Shown: positions 43,376-52,756, numbered from the stretch's first letter. The stretch is 64,000 bases of DNA from JAGQYP01 sp041392305 (GCA_041392305.1 JAWKMJ010000008.1:62001-126000); one strand, 5' to 3'. Translations and numbers: made by a program. Notes: a model not told the origin generated them from the sequence alone.

Positions 43376-44302
43376 ATGGGACACAAAATTGTAGCCTGTA
43401 GGGCATCCAAAGAAATCGGAGAACGCATCGCAGCAAGACAAGGCAGGGAGTTGAGCAAGACTTCTGTGGTTGTTTTTAGTGATGGGGAATTCGAGCCTTC
43501 CTTTGACGAAACCGTGAGAGGTCAGGATGTCTTCATTATCCAGTCTACAATGCCACCAGCCGAAAATTTATTGGAATTATTGATGATGATCGATGCTGCA
43601 AAAAGAGCATCAGCTAGAAAAATCATCGCAGTACTGCCTTATTTCGGATTTGCCAGACAAGACAGAAAAGACAAACCAAGAGTAGCGATTGGCGCAAAAT
43701 TGGTTGCTAAGATGTTGGAGTCGGCCGGTGTGGATAGAATCATGACCATGGATTTGCATGCAGATCAGATTCAAGGATTTTTTGAAGTTCCAGTGGACCA
43801 TTTGTATGGTTCAACTTTGTTCCAGCCCATCATGGATTCTTTGAACAATGGAAACGCAATCGTAGCTGCACCAGATGCCGGAGGAGCCAAAAGAGCGAAT
43901 TCGTATGCCAAAAGAATGAACGTTGGATTAGCCATTTGTCACAAACAAAGAAAAGTGGCCAATGAAGTAGCTGAAATGACGGTAATCGGTGATGTAAAAG
44001 GAAAGGATGTTTTATTGGTTGATGATATGTGCGACACCGCAGGAACATTGACAAAAGCAGCCGATCTTTTCATGGAATACGGAGCCAATTCAGTTCGTGC
44101 ATTTTGTACGCATGCAGTGTTGTCTGGACCTGCGTATGAAAGAATCGAGAAATCCGCTTTAAAAGAATTGTATGTGACCAATACCATTCCTTTGAAACAA
44201 GAATCTTCCAAGATCAAGGTAATCGAAATCGAACCTTTGTTCTCGGATGTAATTTTGAGACTTATGGAGAATAAGTCGATTAGTAAGCATTTTATTTATT
44301 AA
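43376..44302 (+). CDS. prs: ribose-phosphate pyrophosphokinase
   Basis: Makes PRPP from ribose 5-phosphate and ATP for nucleotide, His and Trp synthesis. Recognised by SDGEFEPSFDETVRG, FGFARQDRKDKPR, the catalytic DLHADQIQGFF loop, VAAPDAGGAKRA and the PRPP-binding VLLVDDMCDTAGTL. Length 308 aa is normal. rplY follows after 14 nt; the prs-rplY order is widely conserved. Confidence 0.97.
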   Translation: MGHKIVACRASKEIGERIAARQGRELSKTSVVVFSDGEFEPSFDETVRGQDVFIIQSTMPPAENLLELLMMIDAAKRASARKIIAVLPYFGFARQDRKDKPRVAIGAKLVAKMLESAGVDRIMTMDLHADQIQGFFEVPVDHLYGSTLFQPIMDSLNNGNAIVAAPDAGGAKRANSYAKRMNVGLAICHKQRKVANEVAEMTVIGDVKGKDVLLVDDMCDTAGTLTKAADLFMEYGANSVRAFCTHAVLSGPAYERIEKSALKELYVTNTIPLKQESSKIKVIEIEPLFSDVILRLMENKSISKHFIY

Positions 44303-44316
44303 TTAATATATCACAA

Positions 44317-44952
44317 ATGAAACAAGTATCATTGAGCGGTTCTGCAAGACAGGGCGTAGGGAAGAAGGATGCTAAGGCAGTAAGAAACGAAAAGTTGGTT
44401 CCTGCAGTAGTTTACGGTGGAAAAGACCAATTACACTTTAAAGTTAAGCATACTGCAATGGAAAAATTGATCTATACAGCAGACGTGTATAAGATTGAAT
44501 TGGATATCGATGGTGATAAAAGAACAGCCATCATTCAAGACATCCAAAAGCATCCGGTAACAGACAGAATCATGCACGTTGACTTCTTAGAGTTATTCGA
44601 CGACAAAGAAGTAAAAATGAATATTCCTGTAAGAACAAAAGGTAGAGCTATCGGGGTAATGAACGGTGGTAAACTACAACAAGTTTTCAGAAGATTGAAA
44701 GTTATGGGATTGCCATCAGCGATTCCTGGAGAAATTGAGGCTGATATCTCTAAATTGAGAATTGGACAATCTATCCGAGTTAAAGATCTTCAAATGGAAG
44801 GGGTAAAACTTCTTGACCCACATAATGCGGTTGTAGTATCCGTTAAAATGGCAAGAGGAGCTTCTACTGCAAGCCAAGATGATGAAGAAGAAGAAACTGC
44901 TGAAGCTGCTGCTGAAGGTGGAGACGCACCAGCAGAAGGTGGAGAAGAATAA
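44317..44952 (+). CDS. rplY: 50S ribosomal protein L25 (CTC type)
   Basis: Binds 5S rRNA. This is the long form: an N-terminal L25 domain (SGSARQGVGKKDAKAVR, VYGG, VDFLELFDDKEV) plus a TL5/CTC beta domain (VMGLPSAIPGEIEADI) and an acidic Ala/Glu/Gly tail. Length 211 aa. It follows prs and ends in a strong bidirectional terminator. Confidence 0.95.
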   Translation: MKQVSLSGSARQGVGKKDAKAVRNEKLVPAVVYGGKDQLHFKVKHTAMEKLIYTADVYKIELDIDGDKRTAIIQDIQKHPVTDRIMHVDFLELFDDKEVKMNIPVRTKGRAIGVMNGGKLQQVFRRLKVMGLPSAIPGEIEADISKLRIGQSIRVKDLQMEGVKLLDPHNAVVVSVKMARGASTASQDDEEEETAEAAAEGGDAPAEGGEE

Positions 44953-44973
44953 AATTATTTTATTTGAACATAA

Positions 44974-45003
44974 AAAAAGGGTGATCAATCGATCACCCTT
45001 TTT
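44974..45003. terminator. bidirectional intrinsic terminator after rplY
   Basis: AAAAAGGGTGATC, the loop AATC and GATCACCCTTTTT make a perfect 13-bp stem with A and T runs on both sides. It serves rplY on the plus strand and the convergent lipoprotein gene on the minus strand. Confidence 0.9.
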
Positions 45004-45018
45004 GTTTATCTATAATTT

Positions 45019-45471
45019 TTAGTTTCCTCTGTACTCCTCATAGAAAGATATTTCAGGATTCTGATCTCCTAAATCTACAATCACAGCTAATGTTGTCCAT
45101 AATCCGTAAATATAATCGGGACGCTCAGAAGTCATGTATTTAAAAGCATAAGTGGTTCCTTTCTTCTTTTCAGAAATCGAATATACTTCTGCCCAAGCAT
45201 CAATTCCGTTCTGAACTTTTTGAGAGCAAATCAAAATAACTTCAGTTCCTTGTAATCCAGGGAAGGAAAAGGTATCTCCTGTCATCATCATTAAAGTATC
45301 AAACTCAGCCTGTGTTCGAATAATCATCCCATTGTAAGTGGCCTTCCCCAAACTATCAGATGCCGTTGACATGTCCAGACTTACCACATTTTGTACACGG
45401 GTAATTTCGGTTTTATTACAGGAGGTTAGAAACAAACCCGATACTATCATCAATCCTAAAAAATACTTCAT
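45019..45471 (-). CDS. putative lipoprotein, unknown function
   Basis: The 150-aa product has a signal peptide with lipobox FLTSC. The body contains YNGMIIRTQAEFDTLMM and GTEVILICSQKVQNGIDAWA. This recalls small PrcB-like periplasmic domains, but the match is too weak to name. No catalytic motif is visible. It converges on rplY across a shared terminator and is preceded by a 397-nt intergenic region. Confidence 0.65.
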   Translation of the reverse strand: MKYFLGLMIVSGLFLTSCNKTEITRVQNVVSLDMSTASDSLGKATYNGMIIRTQAEFDTLMMMTGDTFSFPGLQGTEVILICSQKVQNGIDAWAEVYSISEKKKGTTYAFKYMTSERPDYIYGLWTTLAVIVDLGDQNPEISFYEEYRGN

Positions 45472-45868
45472 AGCTTCATGTTTAGTTCCAACAAAATACT
45501 ATTTTAATTAAGAATTAATAATTAAAAATGAAAAATTATGCTGAGTATAAGATGATAAGCTAGTCATTAACCAAAGCCTCATTTTGCACCCTTAGGCAAG
45601 GCTCAGGGCAGGCTCTGCATTTTGCATTTTGCACTTTGAATTCTTCCTTTCTCCACCCCGGACTGAAGTCGCAGGGTTACGAATTGATATTTGGACTTCT
45701 GGATGTCTAGATTTCTGGATATCTGGACACTTGCTTTTCATCTAAATCACTAAGACTAGGTTTCAGCCGTCTCGGAATCTAGAAGTCCAATCAATTGCGT
45801 TTGAGGATTGAAATCCTCCTCGCGTTTATCTAATTGTTCATTTTTAATTTTTAATTTTTCATTTTTAA
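45472..45868. other. 397-nt intergenic region with repeats, no gene seen
   Basis: No plausible coding frame is present. The region holds a 20-nt arm TAATTAAAAATGAAAAATTA (45519-45538), whose exact inverse lies at 45852-45871. It also holds a low-complexity TTTTGCA segment around 45630 and the octamer array at 45693-45732. The inverse arm overlaps the last codon of the PqiA-like gene. Confidence 0.6.
45693..45732 (+). repeat. five degenerate octamers (GGACTTCT, GGATGTCT, AGATTTCT, GGATATCT, GGACACTT)
   Basis: Five units in exact 8-nt register fit the consensus RGAYNTYT. Unlike the other arrays this one points against the direction of both flanking genes. Confidence 0.75.
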
Positions 45869-46879
45869 TTATGAAATAGTAAGTTCCTCCACTTTTTCCA
45901 TCTCTTTGACAGCTGCATCTACAAAATAACTTGCAATCATGGAGACGATCACGTAGGAGAAAAAGAAATAGAGACCGATTAAAGTAGTCGCATCTGTTTC
46001 CACTCCCGGATTCATGTTTTTGATGGAGAGATAAGACAAGAAAACGGCAACTACAAAAACGTCTGCCATAGACCATTTCCCAATAGCTTTAACCAGTTTT
46101 CTGGTGAACTTCCAGGCCGACCAATTTCTAAAAAGAAGTACAAGTATACTCAGAGTCATTTTCAGAATAGGGATACCAATTGAGAATAGTAAAATGGCAT
46201 AGGCGACCAGATAATTTTTTGCCTCAAAAAGAATGGTGATTAGATCGACCACACTTTTGTTATTGTAGAAATAGAACATTTTTCCGTGAAACTCTTTGGA
46301 GATGTCTATTTTTTGCTCCGCGATTACCCCTTTAATTTTTCTCCAGAGCTGATCCACGAAGGGAATAGCATCTAAGTGCACTTCATCTTCAGCATATTGA
46401 ACCACCTCAGCACCTTCAATATAAAGAGGAATTTCAAGATCCTCGCTGTACACCTGAATATCCATCATGGGGGTATAGATTCCGATACCTAAAAAGGAAA
46501 AACTGATAATTAACAAACCATATCCAATTGCCCATTTGATAGAATACTTGAAATAGAGCAACAAGCATAGTAGGACAAAGCCAATAGCAAAATAAACCAA
46601 AAGAAAGGCTTCACTAAAAATCGTGTCATAATGTGATTTAGCTTTTTCCAAATGAATCAATGAAGCTTTCTCTTTTTTACTCCACTCCCAATCTTGAACG
46701 ATCCATTCTTTTGCATTCAGCAAGCGATCTTTGAAACTGAGAACGGCCACATATTCTTTCATCTCATGCACAAAAGCTTCTTTTTCTTTGATTACACTTT
46801 GCGTTTTCTGATACGCAATAATCAAAAAGACAGCAGTAAGTCCGAAAATGAGACTCAGTAATATTTGTTTTGGCTTCAT
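45869..46879 (-). CDS. PqiA-like (paraquat-inducible protein A) membrane protein
   Basis: The 336-aa inner-membrane protein has an N-terminal helix (LLSLIFGLTAVFLIIAY), a charged region, and about five further helices. The last part matches the PqiA domain: IPILKMTLSILVLLF, KAIGKWSMADVFVVAVFLSY and a final helix. PqiA proteins work with MCE-type lipid carriers in envelope lipid transport, but no pqiB-like MCE gene is here. It is the last of a three-gene set with a lipoprotein gene 23 nt upstream. Confidence 0.82.
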   Translation of the reverse strand: MKPKQILLSLIFGLTAVFLIIAYQKTQSVIKEKEAFVHEMKEYVAVLSFKDRLLNAKEWIVQDWEWSKKEKASLIHLEKAKSHYDTIFSEAFLLVYFAIGFVLLCLLLYFKYSIKWAIGYGLLIISFSFLGIGIYTPMMDIQVYSEDLEIPLYIEGAEVVQYAEDEVHLDAIPFVDQLWRKIKGVIAEQKIDISKEFHGKMFYFYNNKSVVDLITILFEAKNYLVAYAILLFSIGIPILKMTLSILVLLFRNWSAWKFTRKLVKAIGKWSMADVFVVAVFLSYLSIKNMNPGVETDATTLIGLYFFFSYVIVSMIASYFVDAAVKEMEKVEELTIS

Positions 46880-46902
46880 AAGTTCGATTAGAATTTGCTG
46901 AT

Positions 46903-47433
46903 TTACTCCCCAACCGGATCGATTTTCACCCGGTGCTTCTCGGTAAATTTGATCTGTGCGGCTAATATTTCCTGCGACCTTTCCTGGTACCCTTTGATCC
47001 AGTCAAAATACATTTGATCTGCCAATTCCTTTTTACCCGATTTTGAAATGGAAATCATTTTTGGTATTTCATTCTTCAGTCCGTTTTCAATATAGTCTAG
47101 TTGTTGCAAAACAGCCTGTTTAAACTCTTCTGCATATTCTAGACCTGATTCAATTTCATCTACTCGATGATGCACTGCTACGATCTCCAATTGCACTTCG
47201 GAAATAAATGAAGCCATCGAATCCAGATCCCCAATTCGCAATAGTGAGTCTGTCAAAACAAAGGCATGTGCCTGAGCTAAACTCAACTGATCATTCACAA
47301 ATACTGCTTGTTCTCTCTCTTCCAAAGCTGGCTCTTCAGCCTTTTGAGGCTCATTCTTTTCTTTCTCTTTCGGAGCTTCCGTACAAGCTGTAAATCCATA
47401 CAGCGCAATCGCAAATGCAAAATATTTCATCAT
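46903..47433 (-). CDS. putative helical lipoprotein, unknown function
   Basis: The 176-aa product has a signal peptide with lipobox GFTAC, then a Lys/Glu/Pro-rich tether and a helical domain (about 45-170) probably forming a coiled coil or four-helix bundle. No family is recognised. Its ATG overlaps the stop of the choice-of-anchor B gene (ATGA), so it is translationally coupled to a T9SS cargo gene. It precedes the PqiA-like gene by 23 nt. Confidence 0.7.
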   Translation of the reverse strand: MMKYFAFAIALYGFTACTEAPKEKEKNEPQKAEEPALEEREQAVFVNDQLSLAQAHAFVLTDSLLRIGDLDSMASFISEVQLEIVAVHHRVDEIESGLEYAEEFKQAVLQQLDYIENGLKNEIPKMISISKSGKKELADQMYFDWIKGYQERSQEILAAQIKFTEKHRVKIDPVGE

Positions 47434-49775
47434 AGTTTCACCAATTTCCCTGTATAAACCAAAGTACCCATTTTATTCATGAGGTTCAATACATACAAGC
47501 CTTCTTCCAAATCACCAATATTTACTTGTTGATTGGATGGGCTAAGCTGCTTGTATTTGACCAACTTACCTGACATATCAAAAATAGAGAGAATGAAGTG
47601 TCCTTCTTCCAAATTCTGGAATTGAATGACATCTGTTCCCGGATTTGGATAAAAATTGACCTTATTATTCACTTCTAATTCATTGAAACCGAGATAGAAA
47701 TCGGTTACTGAAAAATTATCAAAACCCGCTTCAGTATAGTTTTCGAATAATCCCGTATCTCTTGTTTCTACTATCAATTGCATAGTGGCAGTTGGATTCA
47801 CAAAATCTTTGACCCTAACTGAACTTTGCTCCCAAAACCCACTATTGAATTCATCTGTATTAAAATCTATCAAATGCAGTGTTGCCCCATCACTTAAATA
47901 AATCCATAGCGTATCGTCAGGAGCATTTGGCCCCCACGCATTAAAAAACCAGGTGTAAAAATTGATATGTGGATCGGTATAGGTACTTAAATTCATGACC
48001 GGAGAAACTAAAACCACATTCCCTCCTTTCACATCTTGAAACTGCAAACCATTATCTGTTGTGAAGCAATAATTGTTGCATCCGTCCGGAGCACCGTGAT
48101 CAGGAAAGTAAATCAATACGCTATCCTCTGTCATTAAATTTGGTATGGCGCGCTCCCATAATCCCCTTTCGGCATTCCCATAACTGGACCACCCCAAATC
48201 AAAGCTGAAATCATCTTCATACCCAGGAAGTAAATCAATGTAAAAAGTATCATTGAGGGTGTCGAGATTTACAGTGGCACAATACATTTCATAGCCCCAT
48301 TTGCCAACTTCCAGCGTATAGGATCCTGGATAAATCATATTGGTGACCGATTCTCCCAAACCGTCGGTAGCCGTTCTTTCCTCTAATATTTCGAAATCGA
48401 AAAGAATTTTTGCATCATAAATAGCATTCCCGTTTGACTGATCCGATACTTTCACATATACTGGAAACCTAGGGATTTCAGTAAGCTGAACATCTTGAAT
48501 CGTGGTAACACCTGAAATCAAATTTACCTGCAGGGTTTCAGGATACCACCCAATTTTGGAGTAAATCACATCATACATTCCATCTATTGCCACACCGGAA
48601 GAATAATCTCCTGTGATGTTTGTTAAATCTATCTGCGTAACACCAACAATATCAACATGAACATTTGGAATGGGCTGTGTGCTGGCTTGGTTGGTTACTT
48701 TACCTTCTAGAAAAGAGGCATGCACGTATGTAGGAGCTAAAACAAACAAGCCTTCTTCAATATCCGTAGCTAGGATATTTCCTGAAGGAAGATAAGGATA
48801 CACGCCCCAACAACCATCAGTTGAAATACCGTTAAGGGGATTGGTATCAAAATGTCCTACCTCCACTAAATTATTTGGTTTTGACTTATCATGAATAGCC
48901 ACTCCATAAGAATAGTAAGAGGAAACAATAAAATCTCCTATGGTATAGCCATTATGAGGTGTAATCAGATTTCCCGGAGCGCACTGAATCTTATCCAATA
49001 ATTGAATATTATTGATGTTGGATATATCATAAGAAGCAATATATCCACCCGGAATTTCATCCAAAACAAACACAATTCCAGCCGAGTCGACCCAAATTTG
49101 ATGGGCAAATTGTGTAGGCGTTGTTTGTGAACCCAATTCTAAAGGATTTGCCTTATCTGAAACATCTACAATAGTGAAAAATCCATCATAAATATGAGCA
49201 AAATAGGCCGTATCATTTCTAACGTACCCATCATGACAATAATAATCATCAAAAACACCAACCTCTACCGGAGCAATTGGATTGGGATTGAGATCCAGAA
49301 GGATTACCCCACCTTCTCCCCTATCAGAACCAAATATATAGGCATAGCCATTTTCATCTATAAATAAATTGTGAGCGGAAGACCATTCATTTCCGATAGG
49401 ACCGTGGTAATAATAAGTAGGCAAAATTGAACTTCCCGGCAAGGGACTTAAATCAATAATGAGCAAGCCATCTTCAGCTTCGGTAGTCACATAGGCATAA
49501 TCATTATAAACTTTGATATCCCTCCATACCGAGCTGGTTCCCGCTTCCCAAAACACTTCAATCGGATTCGCAGGATCTGTGACATTCACAATAGAAGTCC
49601 CATCTACACAGCCTACAAGTGCATATTCGTTATTATTTTCATCAACATACCCCCATACATCGCTCACAAAGGTTCCCCTTTCCGCTTCAAAATCCAGGCG
49701 CCCTAACTCAACCAGGTTTTGACCATGTAGACCTAAACCTGAAAGAATGGTGAGATATAAAAAGAGTTGTTTCAT
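47430..49775 (-). CDS. choice-of-anchor B family protein, T9SS cargo
   Basis: Secreted protein of 781 aa. After the signal peptide comes the choice-of-anchor B/LVIVD propeller: SDVWGYVDENNNEYALVG, TSIVNVTDPANPIEV, NLFIDENGYAYIFGS, YCHDGYVRNDTAYFAHIYDG. A carboxypeptidase-regulatory-like beta-sandwich follows (KVTNQASTQPIPNVHVDI), then a jelly-roll-like region and a type A T9SS domain (NFYPNPGTDVIQF, LSIFDMSGKLVKYK, EGLYVLNL). The propeller's function is unknown. It heads a coupled set with a lipoprotein and the PqiA-like gene. Confidence 0.87.
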   Translation of the reverse strand: MKQLFLYLTILSGLGLHGQNLVELGRLDFEAERGTFVSDVWGYVDENNNEYALVGCVDGTSIVNVTDPANPIEVFWEAGTSSVWRDIKVYNDYAYVTTEAEDGLLIIDLSPLPGSSILPTYYYHGPIGNEWSSAHNLFIDENGYAYIFGSDRGEGGVILLDLNPNPIAPVEVGVFDDYYCHDGYVRNDTAYFAHIYDGFFTIVDVSDKANPLELGSQTTPTQFAHQIWVDSAGIVFVLDEIPGGYIASYDISNINNIQLLDKIQCAPGNLITPHNGYTIGDFIVSSYYSYGVAIHDKSKPNNLVEVGHFDTNPLNGISTDGCWGVYPYLPSGNILATDIEEGLFVLAPTYVHASFLEGKVTNQASTQPIPNVHVDIVGVTQIDLTNITGDYSSGVAIDGMYDVIYSKIGWYPETLQVNLISGVTTIQDVQLTEIPRFPVYVKVSDQSNGNAIYDAKILFDFEILEERTATDGLGESVTNMIYPGSYTLEVGKWGYEMYCATVNLDTLNDTFYIDLLPGYEDDFSFDLGWSSYGNAERGLWERAIPNLMTEDSVLIYFPDHGAPDGCNNYCFTTDNGLQFQDVKGGNVVLVSPVMNLSTYTDPHINFYTWFFNAWGPNAPDDTLWIYLSDGATLHLIDFNTDEFNSGFWEQSSVRVKDFVNPTATMQLIVETRDTGLFENYTEAGFDNFSVTDFYLGFNELEVNNKVNFYPNPGTDVIQFQNLEEGHFILSIFDMSGKLVKYKQLSPSNQQVNIGDLEEGLYVLNLMNKMGTLVYTGKLVKL

Positions 49776-49839
49776 TCTACTAAAATGACGAAAAGATTTG
49801 ATAATAATTGTCTGATTCGGTAAATAATTCTAACTGTAC

Positions 49840-49847
49840 TATCTTAG
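49840..49847 (+). promoter_or_regulatory. possible -7 element (TATCTTAG) for the FecCD operon
   Basis: One mismatch to TAnnTTTG, 8 nt before the ATG at 49856. No good -33 box. It overlaps the frame that would extend the gene to a TTG at 49808, which favours the ATG. Confidence 0.3.
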
Positions 49848-49855
49848 CGCCTTAC

Positions 49856-50854
49856 ATGCAAATACGCGAAAAAATAACGTTTTTCATTCTTTTATTGGTA
49901 GTTGGCTTTCTTTTTTTAGGAAGTCTCACTTTTGGTTCGGTAGATATTCCATTTGAAGAAATCCTGAATATTTTAAGTGGAGAAGTGGCCCCTAAGAGAT
50001 CCTGGACATTGATAGTTGAAGCACGCCTGACAGCTTCATTAACCGCTATATTTGCAGGAATTTCTTTAAGTATTAGTGGCTTATTAATGCAAAACATCTT
50101 TCAAAATCCACTTGCAGGTCCGGGAGTGCTTGGAATTACTTCAGGATCCAATTTAGGTGTTGCATTGGTTTTCCTTTTTGCCGGAAGTCAGAGTAATGTG
50201 GTTGCATTAAGTGTTACCGCTGCAATACTTGGGGCTTTGAGTGTTCTTTTTCTCATTATCGGTATTAGTTTACGCGTTCGAAATAACGTTATTGTACTGA
50301 TTTCAGGTCTCATGCTCTCTTATTTATGTGGAGCGGGAGTCAATATCATTTTGAACTATTCCGACAAAAATCAAATTCAGCAATTTGTGAATTGGGGATT
50401 CGGAAATTTCTCTTCAGTGCATCCGGATTCTATTTTTATCTTATTGAGTTTGTTATCAGGCTTCATAATCCTATTATTCCTCTTGTCTAAATATTGGAAT
50501 GCTTTGGTTCTAGGTGAAAAATTTGCAGGTACACTTGGGGTTCCTGTATTTAGAATTCGATTGATAGGTATTTTGATAACCGGAATACTAACCGGATTGG
50601 TAACTGCATATTGCGGACCCATTGCTTTTGTAGGAATTGCCGTACCGCATATAAGTAGGATGCTGATTGCAAGAAATAATCATTTTATTATGATTCCATT
50701 GAATATTTTAGTTGGAGCAGCGATATGTCTGATTGGATTAATTTTTACGAAATACCCTTTCCCTCTACCTTTGAATGCAGTAACTTCCTTAATTGGAGCT
50801 CCTGTTATTTTGTGGATATTAATCAGTAAAAAAGCAGGATGGAAGAACGGATAA
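49856..50854 (+). CDS. FecCD-family ABC transporter permease
   Basis: Inner-membrane permease for iron-siderophore, heme or cobalamin uptake, 332 aa from the ATG at 49856 (an upstream TTG at 49808 would add 16 residues lacking any family match). About ten helices are visible. Family blocks are LTASLTAIFAGISLSISGLL, QNIFQNPLAGPGVLGITSG, GAGVNII, AYCGPIAFVGIAVPHISRML and LPLNAVTSLIGAPVILWIL. The ATPase gene overlaps it by 16 nt. No binding-protein or TonB-receptor gene is adjacent. Confidence 0.93.
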   Translation: MQIREKITFFILLLVVGFLFLGSLTFGSVDIPFEEILNILSGEVAPKRSWTLIVEARLTASLTAIFAGISLSISGLLMQNIFQNPLAGPGVLGITSGSNLGVALVFLFAGSQSNVVALSVTAAILGALSVLFLIIGISLRVRNNVIVLISGLMLSYLCGAGVNIILNYSDKNQIQQFVNWGFGNFSSVHPDSIFILLSLLSGFIILLFLLSKYWNALVLGEKFAGTLGVPVFRIRLIGILITGILTGLVTAYCGPIAFVGIAVPHISRMLIARNNHFIMIPLNILVGAAICLIGLIFTKYPFPLPLNAVTSLIGAPVILWILISKKAGWKNG

Positions 50855-51600
50855 ATAGTCTGGTTGTTAAGGATCTGGAAATTCATTATCAGAAAAACCA
50901 AATCTTACATGAAGTTAACCTGGAGCTTGAAAAAGGTAAGATTCACTTATTGGTGGGTCCGAACGGAAGTGGTAAAACTACCTTGTTGAATGCCCTGTCA
51001 GGTACCGTTGATTTTTCCGGAACCATCCATTTAGAAGGCAAGCCTCAAAAACAGCTTTCAAGAAAAGAATTAGCGCAAACCGTATCAATGGTTCATTCGG
51101 TTAATGCGGTGCACCACATTTTAGTCAGGGAATTTATTGAGATGTCCCGCTTTCCCTACACCCATTTTTTAGGAAAATTAAACTCAGAAGATCAAAAAAT
51201 CATTAACCAAAGTGTGGAACTTGTAGGAATCTCCGAACTTCTGAATCGATCTTTACAGAATTTGTCTGATGGAGAACGAAAAAAAGTCATGATTACTGCC
51301 GCACTTATACAGGATTGTCCGATTATGCTCATGGACGAGCCTACGACTTTTTTAGATATTGGGAACAAATATCAATTTTCTAAACTCATACGCAAGATCA
51401 AAATAGAACTTGGCAAAACTGTACTGATTAGTTCACATGATCTGGATTTGGTTTTTCAGATCGCCGACTCAATTTTATTGATACAGGACAAACAAATTCA
51501 ACAATACAGTTTACAGGAGGTAAAAGCGCAAAAATTAATTGAAAAAGTATTTGGTTCCTATGATGTTAAACTAGATGAAAACGGCAGACTGCAACTCTAA
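50839..51600 (+). CDS. ABC transporter ATP-binding protein (FecE/HmuV type)
   Basis: The 253-aa ATPase partners the overlapping FecCD permease. Walker A is GPNGSGKTT, the signature LSDGERKK, Walker B IMLMDEPT, and the switch His is in SSHDLD. The signature has Asp in place of the canonical Gly of LSGGE. Its substrate is probably an iron or cobalamin complex, inferred only from the family. A GSCFA gene follows after 9 nt. Confidence 0.93.
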   Translation: MEERINSLVVKDLEIHYQKNQILHEVNLELEKGKIHLLVGPNGSGKTTLLNALSGTVDFSGTIHLEGKPQKQLSRKELAQTVSMVHSVNAVHHILVREFIEMSRFPYTHFLGKLNSEDQKIINQSVELVGISELLNRSLQNLSDGERKKVMITAALIQDCPIMLMDEPTTFLDIGNKYQFSKLIRKIKIELGKTVLISSHDLDLVFQIADSILLIQDKQIQQYSLQEVKAQKLIEKVFGSYDVKLDENGRLQL

Positions 51601-51609
51601 ATAGAATCT

Positions 51610-52551
51610 ATGGCAAAGCAATTAACCTCATCAGTTCCTCTCCCAGAATTTCCATTTGAGATCACACATCAGGATGAGATCTATAGTTTGGGTTCATGTT
51701 TTAGTGAACACATCGGCTCACTGTTAAAAAATTTGTGGTTTCCTATTCAGGTAAATCCATTCGGCACTCTTTTCAACCCCTTATCTATCCTTCATATTTT
51801 GGAAAGAAGTTTTCAGTTGGATTTATTTACCGAAGAGTCGATTCAAGAGCATAATGGCCTCTATTTTCTATGGGAAACCCATGGACGAATATCTGACACA
51901 CAACCTGCGAAAGTACTTGAACGAGCCAATCAAGAATTAACTGCACTGCACAATTTTCTTCAAAAAGGAAATTATATGCTAATCACTTTTGGTACCTCTT
52001 TTTATTTTGAGCATCATTCACTAGGAAAAATAGTAGCTAATTGCCACAAACAGCCTCAAGATTGGTTTACCAGAAAAAGAGCCAACTCCTCGGAAATTGC
52101 TTTGAAATATTTAGCTTTCACAGAGAAAGTCCAAAAACTCAACCCTCATTTAAAGTTCATCTTTACTGTAAGTCCTGTACGACATGCCAGGGACGGATTT
52201 GTGGCTAACAACCGATCCAAAGCGGAACTCCTTTTAGCCATAGAACAAATCGAAGCGCAACCGAATAATTTCTATTTCCCCTCTTATGAAATCCAAATGG
52301 ACGAATTAAGGGATTATCGATTTTATGCAGACGATCTTTTGCATCCCAGTCCGCTGGCAATTGAACTGATTTTTGAAAAATTCAAACAAAGTATATTGGG
52401 TATTGCAACAACTAATTTTATTGAAGAAATAAGTAAAATAAATGCACAGGAAGCTCATCGCCCCATGTTTCCAGAACTACCAGAAACTAAGCATGCAGAA
52501 GAAAAGCTAAAAGAAAAAAAAGCACAATTGCAAGGTAAAATCTGGGGTTAA
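51610..52551 (+). CDS. GSCFA-domain protein
   Basis: The 313-aa cytoplasmic-looking protein carries the name-giving motif in SLGSCFSEHIG (about residues 31-41), then NPFGTLFNP, ITFGTSFYFE, FTVSPVRHARDGF and DDLLHPSPLA. The Ser and late Asp-xx-His (DDLLHPS) suggest an SGNH/GDSL-like hydrolase fold. Function is unproven. It is 9 nt downstream of the ATPase and probably in the transporter operon, although a functional link is not evident. Confidence 0.9.
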   Translation: MAKQLTSSVPLPEFPFEITHQDEIYSLGSCFSEHIGSLLKNLWFPIQVNPFGTLFNPLSILHILERSFQLDLFTEESIQEHNGLYFLWETHGRISDTQPAKVLERANQELTALHNFLQKGNYMLITFGTSFYFEHHSLGKIVANCHKQPQDWFTRKRANSSEIALKYLAFTEKVQKLNPHLKFIFTVSPVRHARDGFVANNRSKAELLLAIEQIEAQPNNFYFPSYEIQMDELRDYRFYADDLLHPSPLAIELIFEKFKQSILGIATTNFIEEISKINAQEAHRPMFPELPETKHAEEKLKEKKAQLQGKIWG

Positions 52552-52756
52552 ATTCGACCAATTTGCCAATTTTAACAATCTGAATATCTGATACTTCGAC
52601 AAATTTTATGGTCTTACCGAAATATTATTGTAACTTGTATGGTTAAATCAAGTTATAGGTTTATAAATATTTTTTTAGTAGGTGTAACTTTTGCCACTGT
52701 TAGATTGTTTTAGCTGTCAAAAGGAACCAAAAACTTTAGAAACTACTGAGTAAATT

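Noticed and set aside
45756..46076. Minus-strand frame overlapping the PqiA-like gene end
   Set aside because: Out-of-frame shadow of the PqiA C-terminus, Cys/Arg-rich, extends through repeat DNA.
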